From Saprospiraceae bacterium (GTDB taxonomy: Bacteria; Bacteroidota; Bacteroidia; Chitinophagales; Saprospiraceae): a stretch of 64,000 nt of DNA. Position 1 is the first letter of the stretch. Every line of letters begins with the position of its first letter. Below, piece by piece: positions 52,730 to 61,507 of the stretch. The stretch lies in NCBI GenBank assembly GCA_028285545.1, contig JANQPA010000062.1:1-64000 (forward strand), read 5' to 3'. The notes under the pieces are model-generated. The model saw nothing but the letters and a program-made list of their open reading frames with translations, made no database searches and was not told where the DNA came from. Both the position numbers and the translations under genes were made by a program.

Positions 52730-53983
52730 TTATTTCACAGATAAATTATATGCAGCCTGCTCTAGGTTAGCTTCATAGGCATGCATATCATGTTCAGCAA
52801 TATCCAAACCTTTCTCCTCTGCTTCTTCAGACACTCTGATTCCAATGGTTATTTTTAGGATATACATTAAGCTAAATGCAAAGACGAAAGTAAATAGGCC
52901 TATGGCCAGGGTGCCATAAAGTTGTACCCACAATTGCCCAAGGCCGGCTTTAGCACCAAAGAGGCCCACGGCCAGGGTACCCCAAATACCACATACCAGG
53001 TGGACCGAAGTTGCTCCTACTGGGTCATCTATTTTTCTTTTGTCAAAAAAGACTACAGACAAAGGAATAATAGCGCCGGCAATTAACCCAATCAATATGG
53101 CTTGCATGGGAGTCATAACATCCGCCCCTGCTGTAATTCCTACCAAGCCTCCCAGAATACCATTTAATACCATGGATAAATCATGTGATTTAAACAAGGA
53201 GTAAGAAACGATAAATGCTCCAAAAGCCCCTGCCGCAGCAGCTAGTGCAGTTGTTACAAAAACAAGAGAAACGGCTACCGGGTTAGCAGATAATACAGAA
53301 CCTCCATTAAAACCAAACCAGCCAAACCAAAGCAGAAATACGCCTAATGCAGCCAATGGCATGCTATGTCCGGGTATAGGTTTTATCCCATTCCTGGTGT
53401 ATTTACCTTTTCTAGCGCCTAGTAACAGTACGGAAGCCAGGGCAGCCCATCCTCCAACGGCATGCACTAAAGTTGAACCAGCGAAATCATGGAAACCACG
53501 GGTCTCTAGCCAACCACCACCCCACTTCCACATTCCAGTGATGGGGTAACTAATCATTACAAAAACGGTAGCAAAAATGAGGAATGAATTTAATTTTATT
53601 CGTTCAGCAACAGCCCCTGAAACAATAGTAGCGGCAGTAGCAGCAAACATTCCCTGAAAAATAAAGTCTGTCCAATAGGTATACCCTCCGTCAGCATAGG
53701 CAATGGCACCGGCATCCCCTTCAGGCATACTTAAACCAAAACCACTAAAACCAAACCAACCTGAAATTAATTCCGAGGCAGGGTACATAATGTTAAATCC
53801 CATGGCAAAATAGGTTAACAAGCCTATAGAAATTATCATGGCATTTTTAAAAAGTATATTAACCGTGTTTTTTCTTTGTACAAATCCTGCCTCCAATGCA
53901 GAGAAGCCAAGGTGCATAATAAAAACCAATACAGTAGCAACCAGCATCCATACATTATTAGCGGTAAATAATGCTTCGTTCAT
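52730..53983 (-). CDS. amt: Ammonium transporter
   Basis: This is an inner-membrane Amt/Mep/Rh channel with about 11 TM helices (417 aa). Family motifs include ALEAGFVQRKN near the N-terminus, the signature DFAGSTLVHAVGGWAAL with the pore-side His, and HLVCGIWGTLAVGLF with the second pore His. The C-terminal tail (about 380-417) is where P-II proteins usually plug the pore. The P-II gene lies 217 bases upstream on the same strand. Confidence 0.95.
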   Translation of the reverse strand: MNEALFTANNVWMLVATVLVFIMHLGFSALEAGFVQRKNTVNILFKNAMIISIGLLTYFAMGFNIMYPASELISGWFGFSGFGLSMPEGDAGAIAYADGGYTYWTDFIFQGMFAATAATIVSGAVAERIKLNSFLIFATVFVMISYPITGMWKWGGGWLETRGFHDFAGSTLVHAVGGWAALASVLLLGARKGKYTRNGIKPIPGHSMPLAALGVFLLWFGWFGFNGGSVLSANPVAVSLVFVTTALAAAAGAFGAFIVSYSLFKSHDLSMVLNGILGGLVGITAGADVMTPMQAILIGLIAGAIIPLSVVFFDKRKIDDPVGATSVHLVCGIWGTLAVGLFGAKAGLGQLWVQLYGTLAIGLFTFVFAFSLMYILKITIGIRVSEEAEEKGLDIAEHDMHAYEANLEQAAYNLSVK

Positions 53984-54200
53984 TTTCCGTATGATTAAAA
54001 AAGTGAATGAAATTGTGTTTTCAAAATAGTGGACACATAATGCATCCTACAAGGATAATCCTCTAATTTTGAATGGTTAAGGCAGGAAAAACAGGCTTGG
54101 GAAAAAATCTAATTATAGCCCTGGTGATACAATAGTATTGAAGAAGTTAATGAATATTAGTTCCGAAAAAATAAATTATGTTGAGTATCACCTAAAATTT

Positions 54201-54539
54201 CTAAATCGCATGAGCACCTTGCTCAGCAGTCCTAATTCTTACAACTTGTTGAACATCGTACACGCTAATCTTTCCATCTCCAACCTCACCAGTACGGCCA
54301 GACTCAAGAATGGTTTCGATGATTTGATCGACTTTATCCGAAGTAGTCAGAATATCAATCTGCAAACGGGCAATATAGTCTGCATCATAAACACTACCTC
54401 GATATACCAATTTTTCACCTTGCTGAAGGCCAAATCCTTTGACCTCCTTGAGAGTGAAAAACCGAACGCCAATCTCCGCCAAAGCATCCCGAACGGTGTC
54501 AAAACGCGAAAGACGAATGATAGCTTCAATTTTTTTCAT
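54201..54539 (-). CDS. glnK: P-II family nitrogen regulatory protein (GlnK/GlnB)
   Basis: This is a 112-aa trimeric signal protein that binds 2-oxoglutarate and ATP/ADP and blocks Amt. Features: MKKIEAIIRL start, KEVKGFG (31-37), a T-loop with Tyr46 and Tyr51 at the classic positions (YRGSVY), and the C-terminal GKISVYDV. The start is the ATG three codons inside the open frame. Linkage to amt favours the name glnK. It is first in the nitrogen cluster, directly after a well-formed promoter (54577-54608). Whether Tyr51 is uridylylated is unknown. Confidence 0.93.
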   Translation of the reverse strand: MKKIEAIIRLSRFDTVRDALAEIGVRFFTLKEVKGFGLQQGEKLVYRGSVYDADYIARLQIDILTTSDKVDQIIETILESGRTGEVGDGKISVYDVQQVVRIRTAEQGAHAI

Positions 54540-54843
54540 GGATCGCAATGTATTTAAGTGTTTAATAATTTTAAATCAAAGGTATGAAATAATAAAAATT
54601 TATCAAAATAATCTACTTTTCTTTAGATAATTAATAAAATTTAGCAAAACGTTTGGTGGACTAAATTCAGAACAAAATTTTATGATACTGTAATTTGCCC
54701 TAAATAATTTCCTCATTTCTGGATTTGGGATAAAAAAATTGCTGTCACTATTTTTTAGTTTTTTCTGTTTTTTTTTCTAATTAGTTGAAAAAATAGGCAA
54801 TTTTGAGCCATCTGGTAGACTATAGCAAAGCTGAAATCCAACC
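54540..54843. other. 304-base divergent region with the nitrogen-cluster promoter
   Basis: This lies between the starts of glnK (leftward) and the HhH/barrel gene (rightward). It holds the glnK promoter at 54577-54608. The rightward half is AT-rich, with T-runs at about 54750-54780; I find no clear -33/-7 pair for the barrel gene. Confidence 0.5.
54577..54608 (-). promoter_or_regulatory. Promoter of the P-II/amt/porin/glnA cluster
   Basis: On the minus strand TTTTG (54604-54608) is followed after 19 bases by TACCTTTG (54577-54584). This is the canonical Bacteroidota -33/-7 arrangement for the primary sigma factor. A start site near 54571 gives a leader of about 30 bases to the glnK ATG. Confidence 0.7.
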
Positions 54844-56931
54844 ATGAAAACTCTTTTTATTGTTTTTCTGCTTTTTCCTTTTTCACTCCTAGCTCAGCAG
54901 GATAGCATACCAAGTTCTCTACCTCCCTATATTCTGGAAACCATTGAAGATTTTCTGCAGAACACAGAAAGTGAAGGGGTATTTGATTTTAATACCATTC
55001 TCGAGACACTTGAAAATTATTTCCAGCACCCTTTGGACTTAAATAAGGCTGATGAATCTGAACTACAATCTCTCCAATTGCTTTCCGATGCCCAGATATT
55101 AAACTTCTTGGAATATCAACGAAACCTGGGTCCCCTAATTGCACTTTATGAACTTCAATCAATCCCCTCTTTTGACCTGGCTACCATCCGAAGGATACAA
55201 CCTTTTATTACCCTAAACTCCAGCATTGATGATTTTCAGGTTCCTATTGGAGAAATGATATCTGGGGGAAAAAATGAGCTGTACCTTCGATGGAACAGGA
55301 TTCTTGAAGATCAGAGAGGTTTTACAGAAATAGATCCCAACACCCAGCAAGCACGCTATGAAGGAGACCCCAATCAATTGTATGTAAGATTCAAACATTC
55401 TTACTCTAATCGATTTAGCTTTGGCATAACCGCAGAAAAAGATCGGGGAGAAGCATTTTTTCAAGGCTCCAATAAACAAGGTTTTGATTATTATTCTGCC
55501 CATCTCTATCTTAGAAATTATAGAAATTGGTTAAAAACCTTGGCTCTGGGAGATTTTAATGTCAGTTTTGGTCAAGGATTAATCCTATATTCTGGCTTTG
55601 GTTATGGAAAAAGCTCAGTAGCAACCACCATAAAACGGAGTGCCAGGACCATCACTCCTTATACCTCCGTAAATGAGGTCAATTTCATGAGGGGGGCTGC
55701 AGCGACCTTTGTTCCTTCCAAAAACTTAGAATTTACCGTTCTGGCCTCTTATAAAAACCGAGATGGCAATCTTTTGGAACCGGACACCACTGATTCTGAA
55801 ACTGCCATCTTTAGTTTAAGCTCCTTTGATTTGGATGGCCTACATCGTACTCAGGCTGAAATTGCAGACGAGGATGTGGTTAGTCAATTAACGCTTGGCT
55901 CCAGTTTAAGATATAAATTAGATCGAGGACATATAGCCCTAAATACCCTATTCGACCAATTTGACAAACCACTTTTGCGAACCCCACAGCCTTATAATCA
56001 ATTCTTTTTCAGTGGTGATCGTCTCTTTAATGCCAGCCTTGATTATGCCTATAGATGGAGAAACGTGCATTTGTTTGGGGAAACGGCCATCAGTGATAAT
56101 GGCAGCATTGCTTCCCTAAATGGATTATTAATGAGTTTGGATAGAGCTATAGATCTGGCAATTGCCTATCGAAACTATCCTAAAGACTACCAGGCATTGA
56201 ATGCAAATCCCTTTGGTGAAACCACTGGAGCCAGAAACGAAAGAGGCTGGTACATAGGGATGGAATTCAGACCCATAAAAAACTGGACCCTTACTGCTTA
56301 TTATGATAATTGGGAACACCCTTGGTTGCGTTTTCAAGTTGATGCCCCTTCCAGAGGCCATGAATATCGCGCCAGACTCACCTACTATTTAAAAAGAAGA
56401 TTGCGCTCCTATATAGAGGTAAGACAGGAGGTGAAAGAAAGAAATACCCCTGATAATGAAACCCCATTAAACACGCTTAGCACTTTCAGGCTTTTCCAAA
56501 CGCGATTGCACTTCGCCTATACCCTTTCCAAAAGTGTTGAACTAAGAAGCAGAATTGATTATGGTTATGCTTTTAATGAAGTCGATCAATATCAAAAAGG
56601 CTTTGTGGTTTTACAAGATTTGATTTTCAGACCTGCCAGCTCTCCTTTTTCATTTACAACCCGTTATGCTCTTTTTGATACAGATGGTTATGATATCCGG
56701 TTTTACCATTACGAGAATGGTCTTCTTTATAATTTTTCAATACCTGCTTATTATAATAAAGGGAGTCGGTTTTACTTTAATTTGCGCTATCGCCCTGTCA
56801 AAGCTTTCACGATTGAAGGCCGTATTGCTCAGACCTTCTGGTCCAATCAATCCTCCATCGGCTCCAGCCTTGAAGAAATAGACGGACAGGTAAGAACTCA
56901 GGTAAGTGCACAAATCAAATATCAGTTTTAG
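54844..56931 (+). CDS. Helix-hairpin-helix and outer-membrane beta-barrel protein
   Basis: This 695-aa protein has a signal peptide (1-18, ending in LLAQ), then one or two ComEA-like helix-hairpin-helix units (about 58-125, with LDLNKADESELQSLQLLSD and GPLIALYELQSIPSF), then a large barrel-like region rich in strands (LYLRWNRIL, LYVRFKHSYSNRFSFGITAEKD, and a C-terminal TQVSAQIKYQF ending in Phe). This HhH-barrel layout is conserved in Bacteroidota and of unknown function; a role in DNA uptake has been considered for HhH domains but is unproven here. Confidence 0.75.
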   Translation: MKTLFIVFLLFPFSLLAQQDSIPSSLPPYILETIEDFLQNTESEGVFDFNTILETLENYFQHPLDLNKADESELQSLQLLSDAQILNFLEYQRNLGPLIALYELQSIPSFDLATIRRIQPFITLNSSIDDFQVPIGEMISGGKNELYLRWNRILEDQRGFTEIDPNTQQARYEGDPNQLYVRFKHSYSNRFSFGITAEKDRGEAFFQGSNKQGFDYYSAHLYLRNYRNWLKTLALGDFNVSFGQGLILYSGFGYGKSSVATTIKRSARTITPYTSVNEVNFMRGAAATFVPSKNLEFTVLASYKNRDGNLLEPDTTDSETAIFSLSSFDLDGLHRTQAEIADEDVVSQLTLGSSLRYKLDRGHIALNTLFDQFDKPLLRTPQPYNQFFFSGDRLFNASLDYAYRWRNVHLFGETAISDNGSIASLNGLLMSLDRAIDLAIAYRNYPKDYQALNANPFGETTGARNERGWYIGMEFRPIKNWTLTAYYDNWEHPWLRFQVDAPSRGHEYRARLTYYLKRRLRSYIEVRQEVKERNTPDNETPLNTLSTFRLFQTRLHFAYTLSKSVELRSRIDYGYAFNEVDQYQKGFVVLQDLIFRPASSPFSFTTRYALFDTDGYDIRFYHYENGLLYNFSIPAYYNKGSRFYFNLRYRPVKAFTIEGRIAQTFWSNQSSIGSSLEEIDGQVRTQVSAQIKYQF

Positions 56932-56935
56932 GATA

Positions 56936-56964
56936 GTTCCTTGTTCCGCGTTCCTTGTTCCATG
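56936..56964. repeat. Heptamer tandem repeat GTTCCNN x 4
   Basis: GTTCC occurs four times at seven-base spacing (with TT, GC, TT and AT between) right after the stop of the HhH/barrel gene. It resembles the octamer array at 48684-48715 but has a different period. Confidence 0.8.
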
Positions 56965-57033
56965 TATTTTTAAAGATCAAAATGTTTAAATTTTTAGGCC
57001 ATAACTAAGTGAATTGGCTCTAATATTCAAAAA

Positions 57034-57061
57034 TTCCACCTTCCACCTTCCGATTTCCGCC
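57034..57061. repeat. Heptamer tandem repeat TTCCNNN x 4
   Basis: Four seven-base units, TTCCACC twice, then TTCCGAT and TTCCGCC, lie in the gap before the second sigma-factor gene. It is part of the same class of short intergenic arrays. Confidence 0.7.
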
Positions 57062-57128
57062 TTTTTTATAAGAATGTGTAATACTTTTATTTTCCTACAG
57101 TATATCCATATAAAAAGAGCATACAAGG

Positions 57129-57686
57129 GTGAATCCATACAGCGACGAATCATTAATGGAAAAGGTAAAAGACGGCCAGCTTGGTCAAATGAGTCTTTTA
57201 TTTGAACGCTACCATAAAGAATTGTACCATTACTTCTATAGGCTGAGTCAAGATGTGAATGACTCTAAAGATTTATGTCAGCAGGTTTTTTTGCGGATGA
57301 TCAAGTATAAAAACACCTTTCATAGAAATAAAAAATTTAAGGTCTGGATGTACCGGATTGCAAAGAATGTCTGGTTTGATCTATATAAAAAAAGACAAAA
57401 GGATAAAAAGCAATTGAAAAATGGGATACATGAAAGCGGGATAAGCTCAAACAGGGGTTTAGGTGATTCCGAAGAAACTCAAAAACTGGAAGTAGCAATC
57501 AAAAGATTATCCGAGGATCAACAGGAGTTATTGATCATGCACTTTTATCAAAACATCAAGGCACCAGAAATTGCGGAGATCCTACAAATCAGTCCAAATA
57601 ATGTCAGAGTGCGTACACACCGAGCGATAAAGGCCTTAAGAAAGGAATTTAAAAAAATAAATAAGGAAAGAACTAATGGAAAATGA
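57129..57686 (+). CDS. ECF-type RNA polymerase sigma factor
   Basis: This is a 185-aa group 4 sigma factor: region 2 with MSLLFERYHKELYHYFYRLS, SKDLCQQVFLRMIKYK and the MYRIAKNVWFDLYKK helix; region 4 with LSEDQQELLIMHFYQNIKAPEIAEILQISPNNVRVRTHRAIKALRK. The GTG at 57129 gives the usual YSDESLMEKVKDG lead-in; the ATG at 57156 is an alternative. The next gene starts 11 bases before its stop, so the two are translationally coupled. Confidence 0.88.
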   Translation: MNPYSDESLMEKVKDGQLGQMSLLFERYHKELYHYFYRLSQDVNDSKDLCQQVFLRMIKYKNTFHRNKKFKVWMYRIAKNVWFDLYKKRQKDKKQLKNGIHESGISSNRGLGDSEETQKLEVAIKRLSEDQQELLIMHFYQNIKAPEIAEILQISPNNVRVRTHRAIKALRKEFKKINKERTNGK

Positions 57687-58473
57687 AAATTGGTCCATTT
57701 ATTATGTGGAATTCATCAAGGGAGAACTAGACGAGGAATTGGCTTCCAAGGTAAAACAATACCTGGCGGATCATCCCGAAGACTTGGAATATTTTAATTT
57801 TCTTAATTCCAGCATAAAAAATCTATCCAAGCAATCTATTGAAATCCCGGAAGAAGATTTAAGGAGAGCCTTTTTTAATATGCTAGAGGTGGAAGTTCAA
57901 AATGCTAAAAACCTTAAAAACAAATCACTTAGTATTCCACCTCTACTTCACCAATTACTCCACAAAATTCAATGGAAAAGCATGGCATTTGGTTCCATAA
58001 TGCTGGTTATAGGTGCCCTGGGGAGTTATTTAATAAACAGCAACCAAAAACCAGAAACCTCTACCCTTTCCAGTTTAGAAGAAGAAATAAATGATTTGAA
58101 GCATATGGTGCTGCTCAATCAATTGAACAATCAATCACCATTTGAGCGCATCAAAGGGGTTCAGATTGCGAAGGACTATCAGGAAATAGATTTGGATATG
58201 ATTGAAATCCTATCTGAGAAATTATTCTTTGATGATAATGAACATGTAAAAATTGCGGCAGCCCATGCCCTCAATAAATTTAAAAGCCACCCCTTAGCTA
58301 GAAGCAAATTACTAGAAAGTCTGGACATGGTAAAAGAACCGTATGTGCAAATTTTATTGATAAAAATAATAGGAGAATGGGATGCCCAAAGTGCAGGCAA
58401 CAAAGCACAGGAACTGCTAAAAAATGAAACATTACAGCCCGAATTAAAAGTTATTGTTGAATCTATGATATAA
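57676..58473 (+). CDS. Membrane anti-sigma factor candidate with HEAT-like C-terminal domain
   Basis: The 265-aa protein has an N-terminal cytoplasmic part with the anti-sigma-like layout YVEFIKGELDEELASKVKQYLADHPE (about 9-35), one TM helix (about 102-120), a short coiled coil (LSSLEEEINDLKHMVLLNQL) and a periplasmic HEAT-like helical repeat domain (about 160-265, with DDNEHVKIAAAHALNKF). Overlap with the sigma gene and topology make an anti-sigma role likely. The HEAT domain may bind an extracytoplasmic partner such as the product of the next gene. Confidence 0.72.
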   Translation: MENENWSIYYVEFIKGELDEELASKVKQYLADHPEDLEYFNFLNSSIKNLSKQSIEIPEEDLRRAFFNMLEVEVQNAKNLKNKSLSIPPLLHQLLHKIQWKSMAFGSIMLVIGALGSYLINSNQKPETSTLSSLEEEINDLKHMVLLNQLNNQSPFERIKGVQIAKDYQEIDLDMIEILSEKLFFDDNEHVKIAAAHALNKFKSHPLARSKLLESLDMVKEPYVQILLIKIIGEWDAQSAGNKAQELLKNETLQPELKVIVESMI

Positions 58474-58482
58474 TCGAAAATT

Positions 58483-59223
58483 ATGAAAAATTTAATATTG
58501 ACCTTATCCTTAATTATCGGATTTATTCCGATTTATGCCCAAGAATATCTCGAAAATACCTTTCCAATCAAAAAGGGCCAAAGCCTTGCTCTTGACTTCG
58601 CTTATGCTGAAAAGATAATTGTCCATCTTGGCCAGGAAAATATTGTAAAATTGAAGATTCTCCTCGATTTTGCAGATTCCAAGGGCAACAGTTTAAACGA
58701 TCGTTTTAAAGTAATTCATAAAAGCTCTGGAAAGGAAATGAGTATCAATGGAAAATTGAGCAATTTTAACGCCAATCAAGTAGTATCCAAAAGAAGAGCA
58801 CATACCAAAAAGAACGATAAAAAAACCATAATCACAGATACGGTAGTTGAGGTTTGGGTACCTGAAGGAGTGGATTTGAATATAAAATCATTGGCTGCAG
58901 CGGTTGATATAGAACATAATAAAGCTTCTTTATTGGTCAATACCATAAATAATATCAACCTCAACCTGGATAAGGAAATTAGCGCCAATTTCAGCCTGAG
59001 TTCCTTAATGGGTAAAATTAATCTGGACAGAGATTGGGAAGTCAACCTGGATAAATTTCCAACAGATAAATCTTTCCAAATGGATATTGTAACAAAAGAT
59101 ACTTCCTTTTCCATCCATGCCGGTGAACAAAGGCTTTCTTTGAAGGATGGCAAGTTTGAAATATCTTTAAAAACAATTACCGGGAATATTAAGATTACTA
59201 CAAATAATTTTTCCAGGAATTAA
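58483..59223 (+). CDS. Secreted DUF4097-like protein of the ECF sigma operon
   Basis: This 246-aa protein has a signal peptide (1-20, ending in YAQ) and a long beta-rich region without clear catalytic motifs. Segments such as VEVWVPEGVDLNIKSLAAAVDIEH and KTITGNIKITTNN resemble DUF4097/GIN-type repeated-strand proteins. It starts nine bases after the anti-sigma gene, so the three genes form an operon. It may be a sensed or regulated envelope factor. The family call is tentative. Confidence 0.65.
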   Translation: MKNLILTLSLIIGFIPIYAQEYLENTFPIKKGQSLALDFAYAEKIIVHLGQENIVKLKILLDFADSKGNSLNDRFKVIHKSSGKEMSINGKLSNFNANQVVSKRRAHTKKNDKKTIITDTVVEVWVPEGVDLNIKSLAAAVDIEHNKASLLVNTINNINLNLDKEISANFSLSSLMGKINLDRDWEVNLDKFPTDKSFQMDIVTKDTSFSIHAGEQRLSLKDGKFEISLKTITGNIKITTNNFSRN

Positions 59224-59542
59224 ATGGTAGTAGGCCTTTTAGGCGAAGTATATAGAAGTATGCCCACCTTTAGAGTCGTGCATTGATTAGTTATAATAAG
59301 CCTCTGATGTACACTGGTCCAACTGATTTTCGCTGTTATTTATCGTGTATTAAAAAGTGAGGATCAGCTTAATCAGCGTTTATCAGTGGCCAAATGTTTT
59401 CTAAATTAATCATATAACTAATCAATGTACGGCTTTAGAGGGGGGCGCATTAATTTGTTTGCAAAATACTTCTAAATACTTCTACTAAACTTCTATTTTA
59501 CTTCTAGATAATACCTAGAAGCCAATTTAAACATTTGGTAGA
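59224..59542. other. 319-base gap filled by an inverted-repeat element
   Basis: This space between the convergent DUF4097-like and S9 peptidase genes is mostly taken by the imperfect inverted repeat at 59245-59482. The right end adds further ACTTCTA copies (to about 59506) and a TACTTCTAGATAATACCTAGAAG stretch, described here by position only as 59499-59521. No gene is seen. Confidence 0.6.
59245..59482. mobile_element. MITE-like imperfect inverted-repeat element (238 bp)
   Basis: The ends match in inverted orientation: GAAGTATATAGAAGTAT at the left (59245-59261) against GAAGTATTTAGAAGTAT read from the right (59466-59482), 16 of 17 bases. Inside, 59263-59297 (CCCACCTTTAGAG... including CATTGATTAGTTAT) matches the complement of about 59411-59445 with a 14-base perfect block, and a third pair (ACTGATTTTCGCTG against ACTGATAAACGCTG) lies nearer the centre. 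It has no ORF. It could be a MITE, a decayed insertion sequence end-pair or a structured RNA locus. Target-site duplications were not identified. Confidence 0.6.
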
Positions 59543-61444
59543 TTAGTCTATCAGTGGTTTTCCATCCTTCGGCGGAGTATTTTTCAGGTATACATCTGCA
59601 AACTTCAGAATCCGGCTATAGGCCTCTATTCGGTTATCGGTTTTTACAAAACCATGCCCCTCATCTTCAAATAAAACATATTCTACCGGAACATTATTTG
59701 CTTTAATGGCCTCTACTATTTCGTCAGATTCTATTTTCAGGACCCTCGGATCTTTAGCTCCTTGAAGTACCATTATTGGTTTGCTAATATTATCCGCATG
59801 GAATAAGGGTGATATTCGGTACAGGCGAACAGAGTCAGTAGCGGGATCTCCCATTTCGGCATATAAAGCATCTTTGGCAGCACCCCACCAAGGAGGTATA
59901 TTTCTTAGGGTACGCAGCCAGTTTGTAACTCCATAAAGATTTATGCCAATCTCAAAGGCATCAGGTTGATTTGTCATAGCCGCCATTACCATGAAACCTC
60001 CATAGGAACCACCAATGATACCAACCTTATTGGGATCAATAATTTCCTGTTGCTGAAGCCATTTCTTACCCCAGATACAATCCTGAAGGTCCTTTTCCCC
60101 ATGGTTTTGATCATCCATTTTAAAAAATGTTTTTCCATATCCACTACTTCCCCGATTATTAACAGCAAGTACAGCGTACCCATGGTTTACCAAATATTGT
60201 ATTAAGGTATTAAATCCCACCCTGGATTGGCCTCCTGGGCCCCCATGCACCCAAACCAGAGCAGGGACTCTATTTTTTTTGGAAGCTAATTTTGGTTGAT
60301 AATAAATAGCGGGAATCTCAATCCCATCGAAGGATTTATACCGAATGACTTCTGCAGATACCAAATCATCAGGATTAATGTCCGGATTCAGGGTTTCAGT
60401 CATTTTTTTGAGTTCCTGGGTAGATATATTGTAAATATAAAGGTTGCTGGGAGCCTTAGAGGTTCCGATAGTAAGTAACAATAAACTTTCGTCTTTTGAA
60501 AAACTTACAGATGTGATGTCTCCGTCCTTTATTTCAGGAAAAAAAATTGGTTTTCCTGATTCATTGTCTAAAATTATTATATTATTTTTTCCATCTTCAT
60601 TAATCGCAATCACCCGATATTTTTCATTATCGCTCTCGTAACTGTACATAACATCCCAATCGGTCTCGTAGACAATTTCCTCAACTCCCGAAGCAATATC
60701 ATATCGATTTAGATAAGAAAACTCTTTACCCGCATCGGTTATAAAATAAAAAAAACGATTATCCTTGCTAAAACCAGCAGAGAAGTAAGATCCAGGTTCT
60801 TTTGAAATTTCAATTTTTGAATTATCCTTTGAATCAATCAAATACAATTTATTTTCACTAGAAGTAATGGGTTCAAATACGCAAAAAGCACTTTCATCGA
60901 ATGTCATGTCATTGATAACCAACCCTTCATCATTTTGATAGACCATTTCGGGTTCCCAGTTTGAGATACTCATCTTATATAAGTCGAATACCTGTGGATT
61001 TCTTTTATTGGATTCATAATAAAAATGGGTTTGATCTTCATCCCAGTCGAAGAAAATGACTTTTTCCTCTTCTCCTGGAGTTAAATCAAGGCTGCTTCCA
61101 TCCTCTTCTAGCAGGTAGATGTGATCGATTTCATTTCCACCCTTATCAGCTGAATATAAGATCTTTTCAGTGTTTGGAACGTAACCAATACCATAGAATG
61201 ATTCTTTTTCAGAATTTGTAATCTGTTTTTTGGAGCCATCTTCAATGTCAATCTCGAACAAATTAAAAATTCCAGGCTCATTACTTGTCATCAGAATTTT
61301 TCGATTGTCATTTGAAATGTCATCACCAAAAACAGAAATGTTTTTCACGAATTTGTCAATAGCATAGGTTTTTACTTCTGTAGGCTCTTCATTTGCACAA
61401 GAACCAAGTAAGAAAAATAAAAAAAGGGTGCTTAGATGTTTCAT
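59543..61444 (-). CDS. S9-family prolyl oligopeptidase-like serine peptidase, lipoprotein
   Basis: This 633-aa envelope peptidase has lipobox GSC (Cys16). The N-terminal part (about 30-370) is a beta-propeller with WD40-like/TolB-type blades (for example DDISNDNRKILMTSNEPG); the C-terminal part is an alpha/beta hydrolase with the complete triad: Ser480 in GGSYGGF, Asp565 in GAKDPRV and His597 in DEGHGF. It probably cuts oligopeptides outside the cytoplasm. Gap to the permease gene on the same strand is 63 bases. Confidence 0.93.
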   Translation of the reverse strand: MKHLSTLFLFFLLGSCANEEPTEVKTYAIDKFVKNISVFGDDISNDNRKILMTSNEPGIFNLFEIDIEDGSKKQITNSEKESFYGIGYVPNTEKILYSADKGGNEIDHIYLLEEDGSSLDLTPGEEEKVIFFDWDEDQTHFYYESNKRNPQVFDLYKMSISNWEPEMVYQNDEGLVINDMTFDESAFCVFEPITSSENKLYLIDSKDNSKIEISKEPGSYFSAGFSKDNRFFYFITDAGKEFSYLNRYDIASGVEEIVYETDWDVMYSYESDNEKYRVIAINEDGKNNIIILDNESGKPIFFPEIKDGDITSVSFSKDESLLLLTIGTSKAPSNLYIYNISTQELKKMTETLNPDINPDDLVSAEVIRYKSFDGIEIPAIYYQPKLASKKNRVPALVWVHGGPGGQSRVGFNTLIQYLVNHGYAVLAVNNRGSSGYGKTFFKMDDQNHGEKDLQDCIWGKKWLQQQEIIDPNKVGIIGGSYGGFMVMAAMTNQPDAFEIGINLYGVTNWLRTLRNIPPWWGAAKDALYAEMGDPATDSVRLYRISPLFHADNISKPIMVLQGAKDPRVLKIESDEIVEAIKANNVPVEYVLFEDEGHGFVKTDNRIEAYSRILKFADVYLKNTPPKDGKPLID

Positions 61445-61507
61445 AATCCTTTTTTTTAAGAATAATCAAATAATATTAATTCTTAGATAATATAGAACTC
61501 ATCATCA

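Noticed and set aside
54138-54557. Plus-strand frame of 139 codons opposite the P-II gene
   Set aside because: It is the antisense shadow of glnK, which has full family motifs.
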